This document shows, one piece after another, positions 9,356 to 21,000 of a stretch of DNA of 64,000 nt. The translations under genes and the position numbers were made by a program. Below the pieces are notes generated by a model. The model was not told the origin of the DNA and made no database searches. It saw nothing but the letters and a program-made list of their open reading frames with translations. This stretch comes from Epithemia pelagica. Its lineage: Eukaryota > Bacillariophyta > Bacillariophyceae > Surirellales > Surirellaceae. The stretch's first letter is position 1; the number at the start of each line of letters is the position of its first letter. The stretch spans positions 2,661,744-2,725,743 of the forward strand of contig OX337241.1 in NCBI GenBank assembly GCA_946965045.2. Reading direction: 5' to 3'.

Positions 9356-11079
9356 CTTGACAGAGAGTTTTTACTGTTGGAAGCAGATGAATGAGGGGAA
9401 TGAATGAGCCGTACGATGATGAGTGCTTTCACTTTCGCTCCTCGAAAGAATATGTTACCAAGAGGAGGAGGTCCGAGGGATCCGACATCCCTCCGATATC
9501 CGATATCTCCATATCTCTCTACTCTCTCTTTATTCGTCTTTTTGATGTTCCCTGGATCGTTACGAACCTTCTCTTCAAATTGCAGCCTTCGCAATTGCTC
9601 TCTATTAATCTCGAACTATGTCTAGAGAGTCTTCAAGTGCATCTGAAATTTTTATGGTTGACAAAAGGACCAAAAGATATCCCGGACAATCCGGTTGGAC
9701 AACGTCACCACGTGGCTGCATGATGTCACTGACGTCGACCATAAATCCGAACTTCGAACTTCATTATTTAAAGACATTTCATTTAGTCATTCGGTTTTTG
9801 TCAAATCACAAATCAAGCTTTCACATCCCCAACACCCCAACCCCCAACTCCTCGAGCCTAGCCCTGGACTGAGCCCATCTAAGACGGAACCTTGAGCATT
9901 CATTTAGTAGTAGTCGACTTTTTACAAGTACATCGACCAAGAACTACGACCTGAAAAAGCGACGTTGGCCCAGAAACCTCAACACGCATCTGTCCTTTTC
10001 GGCATCTACAAAAAGCATTAGCCAAAGAGGCTTGCCCCGTTAAGGCCGTGGAGTTGAAGAGAAAGATCAATTCAGAATTCAGCCGACTTTCAGATAAGTT
10101 GAGAGGATCTTCCGCTGCCATCTTATCGTTTGTGTCTTGCGTTACACCTGGCCGTAACTGGAAACTGGAGCTTGTATTTCATTTAAGAATATCCTTATCA
10201 CTTGCAGGTCCTTTCAGGAACAACATTAGACTCTGCTCTCTCTCTCTTACTGGATAGTTTCCAAGATGTTCTCCATGCGTATCAGTCAAGAACAATCCAG
10301 ATGTCTTTGTCACGAATGACCAAGAGTGGCATGCTTGCAGGTTGGACCTTTTGGATCTCTTTTCCATCTAGGAGTAGTGTTTTTCTTCCGCAATGAATCC
10401 TTGGAACACCCGTCAAGTTTGTAGACACTGTCCATCGATGGATCTGATATTATGGCACAAATGACAGCGGCTCATGGTGTACAATGTCCTTGGTAATCTC
10501 GTGAGCTGCCCAAGTGGAACAGTTCCGGTCCAGCATACAACCCATGACCTCTCCTCAGTAGAATCATCTCAACGAAACTGTAGATTCAAAATGTAGATTC
10601 TTTCCAATTGGATACACATCTCGTTGGTTGGATATGTTATTTTCTTGTTCGTTCGTCGCTTGGTCCCCCCAGGAGGATCCAACGGAAAGCACAAAGCACT
10701 GCTAACGCATTATTTGTCATCACCCCAAATCGAGTCGGTTCGTCGTCAGAACCTTGTTCTGGTCAGCGGCATGCTGTGTGGACATTTTCCGCCTTGGATG
10801 GCTTCTCATTATTCCTTTGTCGGTTGGTCCAATCCGAAGTCTTGTTGTTGTTGTTGTGTGTGTATCGCTCGCAGTTCGCATCGAGTTTCTTCCTCTTGGT
10901 CTCCTTGTTTGTTCGGCGGATGATCTGGGACCGTTGGTGTCTAGTAGTCGTCCTACGGTTCGATTCGCGTTGGCAACCAATGAGATGGATTCGGATTACG
11001 CGCATGTCAATCAAACAAAGGTGGGAGTCTGTCTCGATGTACCTACTTCATGTCTGTTCATCGTTCCCATCACCTTGCT

Positions 11080-11503
11080 CTAGTGCCTTCTTTCTGGGTG
11101 TGCCCATTACGGGCGAAAACGTACCATTGGGCACATAGTTTCAACTAGATATAACTCAACCAATATTAGACCTACGGCACCATGTAGATGCTCAAACTTT
11201 TTCCTTAACATATCCTCTGTCACCATTGAATACTCCATGACACCCATCTATGACATATCTAGGTCATATGAGGACCTCCTTTGTGCTCAATTTTAGGCAT
11301 GTGGGCACACTTGGAATCCAATGTGATATGTCATAGATGGGTGTCATGGAGTATCCAATGGTGACAGAGGATGTGTTAAGGAAAAAGTTTGAGCATCTAC
11401 GTGTTGCCGGAGGCCCAATATTGGTTGAGTTCTATCTAGTTGAACTATGTGCCCAATGGTACATTTTCGCCCGTAATGGGCACACCCAGATAGAAGGCAC
11501 TAG
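11080..11503. mobile_element. Foldback / MITE-like element with about 190-bp inverted arms
   Basis: The left arm begins GTGCCTTCTTTCTGGGTGTG and the right arm ends with its near-perfect complement (CACACCCAGATAGAAGGCAC). The arms stay complementary for about 190 bp, through GGGCGAAAACGTACCATTGG, GATGCTCAAACTTTTTCC and CTCCATGACACCCATC. They enclose a spacer of about 50 bp. TA, or CTAG if read outward, borders both ends, compatible with a TA target duplication as in Tc1/mariner-type elements. There is no coding capacity. A long-hairpin transcript would be possible. Confidence 0.75.
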
Positions 11504-11543
11504 CTAGTAGATAGATGAGGTTACAACCATGTCACTGCTTTGT

Positions 11544-11880
11544 CCTCCTCGTTTCATGGCCGTTGGCCAAACGCAAAGACTTATCGTACAAAAGTTAGGT
11601 TCGCATCGTTTCACGTTTATCACCTCCCCTCCTTGATCAATGGTGTAATATCTTGTTGTTGTGGTACGTTCGGCCAGGATGGATTCTCGTTCCTCCTCGT
11701 TTCATGGCCACTCATTATTTCGTGGACAAAACACAAAGACGAATCATGCATAGTTCGCATCGTCCTTTGACATTTCTGTTGTACCTCCCCTCCTTCGTCA
11801 TAATGATGATGATGATGATTATGGGATCCCTCATCCCTCGTTGTGGTTTGTACGGTCAGGATGGATTCTCGTTTGCAACC
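11544..11880. repeat. Diverged tandem duplication of about 160 bp
   Basis: Two units share, in order, TCCTCCTCGTTTCATGGCC, AAACACAAAGACGAATCATG or its variant, TCGCATCGT, ACCTCCCCTCCTT and CAGGATGGATTCTCGTT. A third, weaker relative seems to lie at about 10785-10990 (GATGGCTTCTCATTATTCC). No coding role is evident. Confidence 0.55.
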
Positions 11881-12501
11881 ATTGGGGTGATGATTCGGAT
11901 TGGTGCTCAATGGACGAAGCATTGTGCGGGGACTCATTTTTTTGCTTCGGTTGGTGGTGGAGCGATGATGATGGCACACCCACACCGTTCGCGCCGTCGT
12001 CACCCCTTCCGCGACTAAAAGGGTTCCGGATGCACCTGCGACTGAGTTCGGCGACAACTCAGATCTCCAGAGAACTCCATTTTTAAATTTACAGTCAAAG
12101 TTTGAGGAGTGATCAGGATGGGAAATGTGTACAAACCCGAATCTTGTGTGTCTTTCGTCCATCCTCCCACCGCTGGTGACATGGACGGTGCGAGGATCGG
12201 TCGTCACCCACACTACAACCCATTGGTTGCACTAAATAAGTTTTCTTACTGGTCTATGATTCATGTTGAGCTCAACCCGATGGATTGTAACTAGGAGTCG
12301 CACCTACTCCATGCCGACGGAAGCCCATTCTCTCGCGTTGCATCGTGATGACGGACAACGTGGCAAACTGGGAAGGAGCGCTGCGTCACATTTTCGGGTT
12401 TCGAGACTTTCCTTGCATTCTGTTGCCACAATTGTTGCTGGTGGTGGAATCGGTCGTATCCATCTACTCAACCGTATTAGTACTACCTACTTGTCGATAT
12501 C

Positions 12502-13794
12502 ATGGGAAAGGGAGGAAATCAAGCCGTCCGCGTGAGAGCTGCCCCATCCAAAGGAGGAGAGGATTCATCGTCCGTGTGGACGTCTCCGTACAATCCCTTG
12601 GCCAAGGATGCGCCGGAATTGCCCACCAAGGGTCAAATCAAGGCGTCCATTCCGAAAGAATGCTTTGAACGAAGTTATGGTTGGTCCATGTTTTACACGG
12701 CTCGTGATTTGTTGACATCGGCCGCCTTTGCCTACGCCACCAGCTTGGTCTTGTCCACGGATGTGCCGTCCGTATCGGAACCCTTAGAGTGGGTCAAGTT
12801 TGTTGTGGGCTGGAGTTTCTATGCCTTTTGGCAAGGTACCATTTGGACGGGACCGTGGGTCTTGGCACACGAATGCGGCCATGGTGCTTTTTCGCCCTCG
12901 CAAACCTTTAATGACTGCTTTGGCTTTGTCATGCACCAAGCCTTGTTGGTCCCCTACTTTGCCTGGCAATACACACATGCCAAGCACCATCGTCGTACCA
13001 ATCACTTGATGGACGGCGAATCGCATGTGCCACCCACCAAGGAAGACAATGGCTTGTCGGAAACCTTGGAACGCAACTCCTTTTATGCCGCCTGGCACGA
13101 AGCCATGGGCGATGGCGCCTTTGCCGCCTTTCAAATTTGGTCTCACTTGTTCTTGGGATGGCCCTTGTACTTGTGTGGATTGGCCTCGACGGGCCGTCTC
13201 AAGAATGATGGCAGTCCCCGTGGCGATGCCATTATGGACCATTTCCGTCCCAGTTCGGCCATGTTTCCCGACAAAATGTCCACCAAGGTTTGGGTCTCCA
13301 CCCTGGGAGTTTTGGCCACCTTGGCCGGTTTGGGCTACTTGCAATACGAATACGGCTTTGTGCCCGTCTTGTGTTGGTATTGGGGTCCCTATTGTTTCAC
13401 CAATGCCTGGTTGGTCTTGTACACGTGGTTGCAACACACGGACCCGTCCATTCCCCATTACGGCGAAGGCGAATGGACCTGGGTCAAGGGGGCGTTGTCC
13501 ACCATTGATCGCGATTATGGCATTTTTGATTACTTTCATCACCGGATTGGATCGACGCATGTCGTCCATCACTTGTTTCATGAAATGCCCTGGTACAATG
13601 CTCTCAAGGCAACCCATGCCGTCAAGGCTTATTTGGAACCCAAGGGATTGTACAATTACGACCCTACATTCTGGCCCATTGCGATGTGGAGAATTGCCAA
13701 GACGTGCCATTATGTCGAGGGGACGGACGGCATTCAATATTTCAAGAGTTTGGAAGACGTGCCCCTGACCAAGGATCGCAAAAAGCAAGAGTAG
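12502..13794 (+). CDS. FAD2: Delta-12 (omega-6) fatty acid desaturase, microsomal FAD2 type
   Basis: 430 residues, intronless. It converts oleoyl to linoleoyl chains on phosphatidylcholine in the ER, the step feeding diatom EPA synthesis. The three histidine boxes of membrane desaturases are intact: HECGHGAF (residue 123), HAKHHRRTNH (residue 159, with the H-x-x-H-H spacing) and HVVHHLFHEMPWY (residue 353). The pattern and length match plant and diatom FAD2-like enzymes rather than front-end desaturases: no cytochrome b5 domain, and the third box starts with H, not Q. Hydrophobic pairs flank the boxes. The N-terminus lacks a chloroplast bipartite presequence (no ASAF motif), and the C-terminus is Lys-rich (TKDRKKQE). 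Together these favour the ER over the plastid form. The start is MGKGGNQAVR. Confidence 0.93.
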   Translation: MGKGGNQAVRVRAAPSKGGEDSSSVWTSPYNPLAKDAPELPTKGQIKASIPKECFERSYGWSMFYTARDLLTSAAFAYATSLVLSTDVPSVSEPLEWVKFVVGWSFYAFWQGTIWTGPWVLAHECGHGAFSPSQTFNDCFGFVMHQALLVPYFAWQYTHAKHHRRTNHLMDGESHVPPTKEDNGLSETLERNSFYAAWHEAMGDGAFAAFQIWSHLFLGWPLYLCGLASTGRLKNDGSPRGDAIMDHFRPSSAMFPDKMSTKVWVSTLGVLATLAGLGYLQYEYGFVPVLCWYWGPYCFTNAWLVLYTWLQHTDPSIPHYGEGEWTWVKGALSTIDRDYGIFDYFHHRIGSTHVVHHLFHEMPWYNALKATHAVKAYLEPKGLYNYDPTFWPIAMWRIAKTCHYVEGTDGIQYFKSLEDVPLTKDRKKQE

Positions 13795-14288
13795 AGTTCC
13801 AGCCGCGGAAGGGGTGCCCGAGCGAATGGCCGGCCTCTCTTTTCTTCTCCTCCAAGACGCTCGTTTCTTGGATTCCCATCTTGTATTTGTATAAAACCAA
13901 GTTTTCTACGGAACCCAATGACACAAGACCCGTAGCCGTAGCGTCGTCCTGACACACACATTCTAGAATCGTAGGTTTCACGAAAGTGTTTTACTTAAGT
14001 ATAGTTCTTTAGGACTGTCGACTGTTTTGCAAAACTAAAAAAAGGATCGAATCTATTTCAGCTGCCGCGCTCACGCCAAGAACGTTTGGTACCAACATTC
14101 GCACAAATGACGGCGGCCGGGTGCTGGTCGAGACCTCAACAGCTCGGTATTCTTGCCTGTGTAGACTGGTTCCCTCCCGTATTGTAGTTGCAGGACACAT
14201 GCCTCTATTCTCTTGTATGGAAACACGGTAGTCGACACACTGTATCAAGTCTCATGTTGTTCTTGTTTCCCTCCTGTGTTATTTGTTG
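13795..14288. other. Intergenic spacer
   Basis: 494 bp holding the desaturase 3' UTR and the 3' flank of the small membrane protein gene. Nothing else is recognised. Confidence 0.5.
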
Positions 14289-14564
14289 TCAGTCGTCATG
14301 CTCGTCCTCCGCCGCCGTCATGTCGTATTGGGCATTGTATTCGTGCGCCATGTGTTGCATCGCCAGACTCATGTTGGTGACCAACGAAACCAACGACGTC
14401 CAAAATGGGCTGGTGGTGTGGCGTTGCCATGACACAATCACGACGACGACGAGAGCACCAAGAAGAAGAAGGGTAAACCCCACAACACCAGGAACGAGAT
14501 TCGCACCCTCGTTCTCCACCATGGTCTCTCTGCATTGGCAACGGTCCCCAGAGTCCCCAGCCAA
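14289..14564 (-). CDS. Small single-pass membrane protein (putative)
   Basis: Up to 91 residues, or 77 if it starts at the internal Met (MVENEGANLV). One strong hydrophobic segment (VPGVVGFTLLLLGALVVVVI) is followed by a basic/aromatic border (WQRH), an amphipathic helix and an acidic tail (AAEDEHDD). Membrane segment plus acidic tail is a coherent protein-like composition, but short hydrophobic ORFs also arise by chance. No family is recognised. Confidence 0.4.
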   Translation of the reverse strand: MAGDSGDRCQCRETMVENEGANLVPGVVGFTLLLLGALVVVVIVSWQRHTTSPFWTSLVSLVTNMSLAMQHMAHEYNAQYDMTAAEDEHDD

Positions 14565-15414
14565 CGACGTCCTTCCTGGAGTCGCCTTTCAGTCCCTTTC
14601 CTGACGGTCACTCTTGTACTCTCGAGCGCGAAAGAGCAATCCGAACTGTCCTCTAGTAGTGTACATAGACACAGTTCTTCACAGTTCCTTTCACTGAAAA
14701 AGTCATACTCCGTGCGATTCTGTGCGCTGTCGCCGAACCAACGCTGGAACGGAGAGGGGGCACCGGGATCAGATGACGCATATACCCCTCAAAACTCGAA
14801 ATTAATTTTTACCCCGAAATTGATCTCTCTGTTGATGAGCCTGTGAAAGCCGCCATCCCCTTCGAATCGCCCCCATCTTAGTTTTGCCCCCCATTCTCCA
14901 TTCGTGGATGAGTCGTTGGACAGCCCCAATCTGTGACTGGTCGGGACAGTTGGGTGGGGACTGGCGAGGAACACCTCCTCGTGTGAATTCGAATAGGAGG
15001 CGGCTAAACGCCGTACGTCCTTTGCTGTAATCGGCATTGTTACACGATCAAAGCGATGAGTAGTCATTGCAAATCCCACATCAGCTTGATGTGGGATCAA
15101 ACACTGGGAATCACCACACACAGAACACAGAAACTCTCTTGCAAGGATTCGAACCAACCAAAACACAGAGCGACACGTGGGAGATGGAAGCGCCAAGCGC
15201 GTCTTTCCTTCCCCTCCGTTTCTCCGTTTGTCGATCGCTCACAACGTTTTCAACTCACACAAAACAACCAGCAAGACGAAGCATCTCGGCAACGACCTGT
15301 GGTTGCGACTCCTCTGTTCGGTTGGCCGAAACACACACACACAAATTGCGGAGCGATCGTCTCACACTCCGGTTCGCCAACAAGAGAAATCCGTAAAGCA
15401 TCATCATCGTCAGC
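14565..15414. other. Intergenic spacer with a perfect hairpin
   Basis: 850 bp between the small membrane gene and the DUF6824 pseudogene. It contains the hairpin at 15073-15097. No supported gene. Confidence 0.45.
15073..15097. repeat. Perfect 11-bp stem hairpin
   Basis: ATCCCACATCA and TGATGTGGGAT are exact complements separated by GCT. It is a strong local hairpin with no run of T after it, so a bacterial-type terminator is not implied. It could be a palindromic protein-binding site or a chance structure. Confidence 0.6.
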
Positions 15415-16918
15415 ATGGCAATGGACCAGCGCAATTCGCACGACCAGGACGACGATTCTGCCGTAACCAACAACCACAAGAGTCTGGAATCGACAATTAC
15501 GTCCAGTTGCAACGACTACGACGACAAGAAAACCATGATTGTGTTGGACGATGCACCCAAACGATTAGATGTCTTGTGTGGACGTGGAGGCTTGTCGGTA
15601 CGTGCGGCTCGTGTTCCAACCATGTTTGTATTCGTATTTGTTGTACCCCGACTTCTCACCGAATCCATCGGGCTGCTGTTGGTTTGGTTTCACTCAGAAC
15701 TCGCATCCGGGCAATGAATAGTACCGGTACGTGACAACACAAACAACGAGCCAAACGCAAAAGGCAAGAGCAACATAAGGATGGAATGACCACTCACCCA
15801 CTTGTTGTTGTTCTTCTTCCAAAACTACCCTTGCTATTTGCTATACTATTATTACGATTCCTCCAGACACATGATTGCCAAAAATCGTCACTTGTATCAC
15901 TCGTGTCCCAAACATACCAAATTGTTGGTGAGCAAAACGGTGGTCAAGGCGGTGCAAACACAGGGGGGTCGATTTGTCGATCGCGATCGTGCGACGGGGC
16001 AATGGTATTTGGTGTCCATGGATCGCCGCGGCCAAAACGTCGCAATGTTTGCGGGAACGCAATGACAATGGCAGCCGCCGTTACAAACAAAAGAACCGTC
16101 CAGACGACCACAACGACGACGACCAGGAAGAATCCTCCTCCTCTTTTGGCAGGACCCGAATCCGTCCACCACCCACCTCCTACAATGCCGGAGGCTTGGT
16201 GGATTTGGCCAATCAGGCCGTGGCCCTGTTGGAATAAGAACAAGACGAAACGAATAGTGATCATGATGATTCATCAGCACCACAAGAACCAGCAACGTCT
16301 CCAACCACAACGAGACCACTCCCCGAAACCGAGCCGGTTTCGGCCATTACCACCACTCCCTATTTTGCCATTCTGGCCGCCACCCGCAATTCCATGCCTT
16401 CCAAGTCGCCCTTGGGATTCGAATCAGAGGAAGAGGAGGATCAAACAGCTCCTTCTCCTTCTCCGCCACCTCCTTCACCTCAAGTCCCAGCGCATGCGCA
16501 TGGATCTTCTCCTCCTCCTCCTGTTGTGGCACCACCAACCACCACCCAATCGGTGCAACATTCGGTACTCCCACCCATTCTTCCTGGTCGCCATGGGTTT
16601 CTTCTGGCACGGCAACAACAACCGCAACAACACTTTTGGCTAGAGCAGAACCAGTCCCCAACTCCTGTAGCACCCGCACAGGAGGATGACTACTACCACT
16701 ATTACAAACGACAACATCAACATCAACAACAACAACAACAACACTTGGCCTTGTTGGCCTTGGCACAACAACAACAAGAACGACAGGTCACGAGCACCAG
16801 ACTTGCGGCAGGTTGCAACTTTCGGGACTCGAGAAATACACGACCGGTTGCGCTACCTTTGCTAGGTACTCTACTCTCTACTTCTCAGTCTATGGAGAGT
16901 AAAGCTAGAGCGGAGTAG
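15415..16918 (+). pseudogene. DUF6824 (DVLCGRGG-type) gene with two nonsense codons and a frameshift
   Basis: The exon structure matches the intact paralogue at 26630-28169. The first exon ends after DVLCGRGGLS (15597), a 29-nt exon (15698-15726) follows, then a long exon from 15867. Three lesions are visible. The short exon reads NSHPGNE, then TAG (15719-15721), then Tyr, where the paralogue has TGG (Trp). In exon 3 the domain reads through GGRFVDRDRATGQWYLVS, after which the natural continuation AAKTSQCLRERN is in another frame (near 16020-16030). That frame then meets TAA at 16235-16237. Beyond it, a Pro/Gln/His-rich tail stays open to 16918. Splice sites remain intact, so decay looks recent. 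Intact family members are thought to be diatom-specific, possibly regulatory, proteins. Sequencing error could explain one lesion but hardly all three. Confidence 0.75.
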
Positions 16919-17136
16919 CTAACTCTAGCTAGAGAGAAAGAGAAAAGCTCAGCAAATCTCTCTACGAAATTCATTGCAATGTTATTGCACCAATTCCAAT
17001 AGTTCTTGAAAAAACATACTCCTACTCTAACCATATCATATGCTCAGAGGAGAGAGAGATATGGCTGGACATTGAGGGAAACTGGTGACATTTGGAAAGG
17101 AGTTGACGAGGCGGCGAGTTGTTCCAAACAAGGAGT

Positions 17137-17348
17137 TCGGATCTTCCACTTTTACTATGAAAACTCCTCGATCAAGATAGCTGTTCCAACTTCCAACATG
17201 TTCATCCATTGGTTATTGGTTTGACTTTGACCGAATCCACTATAGTTCAGATCTTCCGCTTTTACCTGTACGAAGACTTGCCGTCTTGGCACGATCAATA
17301 TTGCTGTTCCAACATGTTCATCCATTGGTTTGCCTTTGAATCCACTAC
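17137..17348. repeat. Direct duplication of about 100 bp
   Basis: Two adjacent units share GATCTTCC.CTTTTAC, GCTGTTCCAAC, AACATGTTCATCCATTGGTT and GAATCCACTA. The second unit has small indels. No function seen. Confidence 0.7.
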
Positions 17349-17491
17349 GTGAATGAGCTACCTCTAGGACCAAGGACATCACTCCATTCTCCATCCTCGA
17401 TCCTCGCAGTCGTGTGAGAAGGGCGAATATCCGTGGGTAGTGCTGCGCGCCAAGCGCCGAACCAAAACCACCAAACGCATGACATTGACAT

Positions 17492-17617
17492 GCTGTCGAG
17501 TTACCCCCAAGCGCCGGGTGAGTTTGAATCCCGCCTGAGTCGGAGAAAATATGCATACGAAAGCCCTTTTTAAGTGCGACTCAATACTCGCCCGGCGCTT
17601 GGGGGTAGCTGTCGAGT
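17492..17617. mobile_element. Short MITE with 10-bp target-site duplication (Mutator-like spacing)
   Basis: A 106-bp core (17502-17607) begins TACCCCCAAGCGCCGGGTGA and ends with the complement, CGGCGCTTGGGGGTA; the inverted repeats are about 22 bp with one mismatch. The identical decamer GCTGTCGAGT flanks it on both sides (17492-17501 and 17608-17617). A 9-11 bp duplication is typical of Mutator-like transposition. No coding capacity. Confidence 0.75.
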
Positions 17618-18029
17618 GACGGTCGCAAGACCGTCGTTCTATCTCATTGCGAACCAGCTTCTTTCCGATCGGCGATCGAATTATGTTCCCGATTGTTCGT
17701 AGAGACCTCACGACTTATTCCTGTCACTTCCTGTACATTCCCTTCTGGCTTGGATTCGATTCTTTCCTACAGGAAATAGACAATATCTTGTTGCCGTCTG
17801 TAGTTTTGAACCCTCACTTGTAATGTAGAAAGTTCTAGGGAGTGCCACGAATGACGTAGTCGGGATAATTATTTTTTCATGTCCATTGTCGATGGTCGAT
17901 CTCCACACAAAAAAGAGAGAGGACAATCAACAATATTTCGATTGGATTACAGTATTGTTAACGCGAACAGGGAGAAGACAAGGACCAGTGGTTTGTTTCT
18001 GAGTTGGTTGAGAAAAGAAAACAAGGACG

Positions 18030-21000
18030 ATGCGCTGCTGCTGCTGCACCCGCGCATTTCGCGCCTTGATGCGTCGTAACGGCATCTACCGTGCTCGAAA
18101 TCCCATTGGAACCGTAAGATCCGTCGAATTCGTATCGATTGCAGTCATTGCTTCCGCGACATTTTTCTAACTTTTGGTTTCTTCACCGTGATGCTAGTTC
18201 TTGGAGTTTGCACTACCAGTTGGGTTCGTAGCCATTTTGTTGCTCATTAAGAATTCAGTGGACAGTTCTGGAGCCGACACGGTGCCACCTCTTTATCCTG
18301 CCAACAGCAGAGCTTTTCGACCTTTGAGTTTCCAAGATTACCTAACGGCAGTTCGCGCGGAAAAAGTATGTGAAGAACAGGGTGTTGAAGACGGGGAACG
18401 CGAGCTTGGTATCAGTGGTATGGCCAATCAAGGCTCTAACTGGATGGTGCCCATGGTCAAATGTGACAGTCGTAAATGCGATGAGGCAGGCCAGGATGCT
18501 TCTACCTTTTGTGAATATTCCATTATTGCTGTGGCTGGCTCCAATGCAAATGGCCTCGAGCGCGCTCAGGATTTTCGCGGCTGGATGGTCGACCGCTACC
18601 CAGAACTTTTGACGGATATGCCCTTTGACTTTGATCCCATCAGAGTGTTTGACACTTCTCAGGATATTGACGCATATGTTCGACGAAATGATTATGGAGA
18701 GTCTGGAGTTCCAAAGGTTATGATTGGAGTTGTTTGGGAAAGCAACAACGAAAATAACTACGACTACCGCATCCGTTTGAATCAGACCAATTTCAACAAC
18801 CCTCCTGATGAAGCACGTCCTGGAGCGAAGACTGCAGCATACACTGACACCGTTCTGGATAGCTTTGCCAATGATGATTTCTCGGTGTGTACAGGCGATG
18901 AGGATGGTCTGCCCGATCAAGGTCCACTTGAGGATTCTTGTACTGGAAAATACCTCTACAATGGTGTTTTGACAATCCAGCGAGTTGTTGGTGATTACAT
19001 CCTTGATCGAACCGGTGCTGTGGACGCAGGATACGCTGTTTCGGAGAATGGCGTTCAGTTTGTTCAGTTTCCGACAAAATCTTACGAAGAGGAAGGGTTC
19101 TACGGTGATCTTGGGGACTACGGTCCGATCTTGGTCGCCCTTGGACTCCTTTATCCCGTTGCAACCATGATTGGCTTCATCACGCGGGAAAAAGAACTGC
19201 GTCAAAAGGAGCTTATGAAGATGATGAGTGTTACAGAGGCTGAAATGTAAGTCCCGTCTGGACAAAAGGTGATGTTATTTTGTGTCTCGTTTCCCTAACA
19301 CTATGCCTCTGTTACCTCAGTGGTTGGTCATGGTTCACAAGTTTTTTTGCGTTACACTTTGTCAATGCAGTTTTGTGTACCATCGTATCTACTTCTCTTT
19401 ACACAAATTCTGAAGGTTCCTATCTTTTCCAGTATTGGCTTTTTACCTTCTGGGCTGTCATCAACTTTTGTTCGGCGATTGCGGCGTTCACGTCGAGGAC
19501 AACAGTGGCGGTGTTTGTGGGTATCTTGTTCTTTATTGCAGGAGTCTTCCTGCCCGCTGTATACGATTACCAAGATGGAGACGAGGGTATGATCGCTCTG
19601 ATTAGTTTGCACCCTGTGGCTGCATTTGGTTTTGGGATGCAAGAGATTGGGTTTCTGGAGGATCGTGGCGTTGGTGTTATTGAAAGTACATGGGACAACA
19701 GTGATCATCAGTCCGGTTACTCTTTCCAAAATACCCTGAATTCACTCGTCACGTGTATCATTCTGTGGGGTCTTCTGAGTGCCTACCTGAACCGAGTTAT
19801 CAAACAAGATTACGGGCAGGCGTTGCCATGGTACTTTCCTTTCTCTGCTTCGTATTGGTGTCCATCTGTGGCCACTAACACGGAGGAGGTTACGGACGAC
19901 CCAGATGATGACCCCGATGTTCCATACGAACCTGTTTCGGATAATCTGAAGCGTCAACGAGAGGAGGGCAAAAGTATTGAAATAAGAAACTTGCACAAAA
20001 CTTTCGGTGAAAAGTCCGCTGTGAATGGTTTGTCTCTCTCTATGTACTCCAACCAAATTACTTGTCTCTTGGGTCACAATGGTGCGGTACGTTTGGTTCG
20101 GGATCGGGGATGGAAGCTCTTGATCGGTCATTTGGATTGTTGGTCTTACTAACATGATTGCTTTGTCCGAATGTTGTGCAGGGTAAGACAACTACAATCA
20201 ATATTCTTACCGGTGCACTGGTCCCTACCAGTGGGACCGTCCTTGTAGCTGGCAAAAACGTAAAGACGCAACTCCCAGATATCCGTCAAGATTTGGGTAT
20301 TTGTCTTCAGCATGATTGCCTCTTCCCCCTGGTAAGCGATCCATCAATACCAATTTCACGTGTGACCTTTGCTCGTGAGACTCACACTTGTTTCATCAGT
20401 TGACTGTCCGGGAACACGTGCAGTTCTTTTCTCGAATTAAAGGCCTTTATCAAAGCCATTCGTACGAAGAGGCAGAGGAGTTGGTTGACCAAGCCATTCG
20501 TGATGTTGCTCTACTTGAAAAGCGGAATTCTCTCTCCAAGAACTTGAGCGGTGGAATGAAGCGTAAACTGAGTGTCGCCATCGCTTTCTGCGGTGGAAGT
20601 CAGGTTGTGATGCTTGATGAGGTAAGCAATCATGATCTGTTGTAATTCCCCAGTTGTGTCATGTTCTCATAGTTTTGCCCCAGCCAACGAGTGGGATGGA
20701 TCCTTTCAGTCGTCGATTCACGTGGAATGTGATCCGGTACGTGTCGAGACAAAGTGTCGTTAATTCGAGAAATACACCGTTCTAACCAACTCGACATGGC
20801 ATACAGACAATATCGCAAAGATCGGTGCATTATTCTAACTACTCACTTGTAAGTTGAAATCGTGATTGCGATGGTTTGAGGCAAGTTCACGTCCTGAGTT
20901 TCTAATTCAATACCTTTTTAACAGCATGGATGAGGCCGATATTCTCGGAGACACAATCGCTATTATGTCGGAGGGGGAACTGCGTTGCTGCGGTAGTTCG

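Larger units (their letters stand above)
9356..12501. other. Long spacer, no convincing gene
   Basis: About 3.1 kb with only short, compositionally unconvincing ORFs (the longest is 197 codons on the minus strand at 11620-12213, through a repeat). It contains the foldback element at 11080-11503 and a diverged tandem duplication at about 11544-11880. Near 9723-9742 there is a TGACGTCG site, which matches the TGACGT core of CO2/cAMP-responsive elements described in diatoms. Its role here is speculative. The desaturase promoter must lie in the distal end. Confidence 0.5.
16919..18029. other. Spacer upstream of the ABC transporter
   Basis: About 1.1 kb with no supported gene. It contains a direct duplication (17137-17348) and a small inverted-repeat element with a 10-bp target duplication (17492-17617). 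Confidence 0.5.

Noticed and set aside
9723-9742. TGACGTCG as a CO2/cAMP-responsive element
   Set aside because: A single short match with no linked gene within 2 kb; noted only in the spacer description.
10608-11138. 176-codon plus-strand ORF
   Set aside because: Composition (Ser/Leu/Phe/Cys) is not gene-like, it overlaps other open frames, and part of it lies in repeats.
12784-13788. 334-codon minus-strand frame opposite the desaturase gene
   Set aside because: Antisense shadow; the plus strand carries all three histidine boxes.
12502-13794. Plastid omega-6 desaturase (FAD6) as the identity of the desaturase
   Set aside because: No ASAF-type bipartite plastid presequence, and the histidine-box sequences and Lys-rich C-terminus fit the ER form better.
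15140-15160. GGTTCGAATCC on the minus strand, resembling a tRNA T-loop
   Set aside because: The flanking stem does not pair, there is no acceptor stem partner, and no anticodon or D-arm is present upstream.
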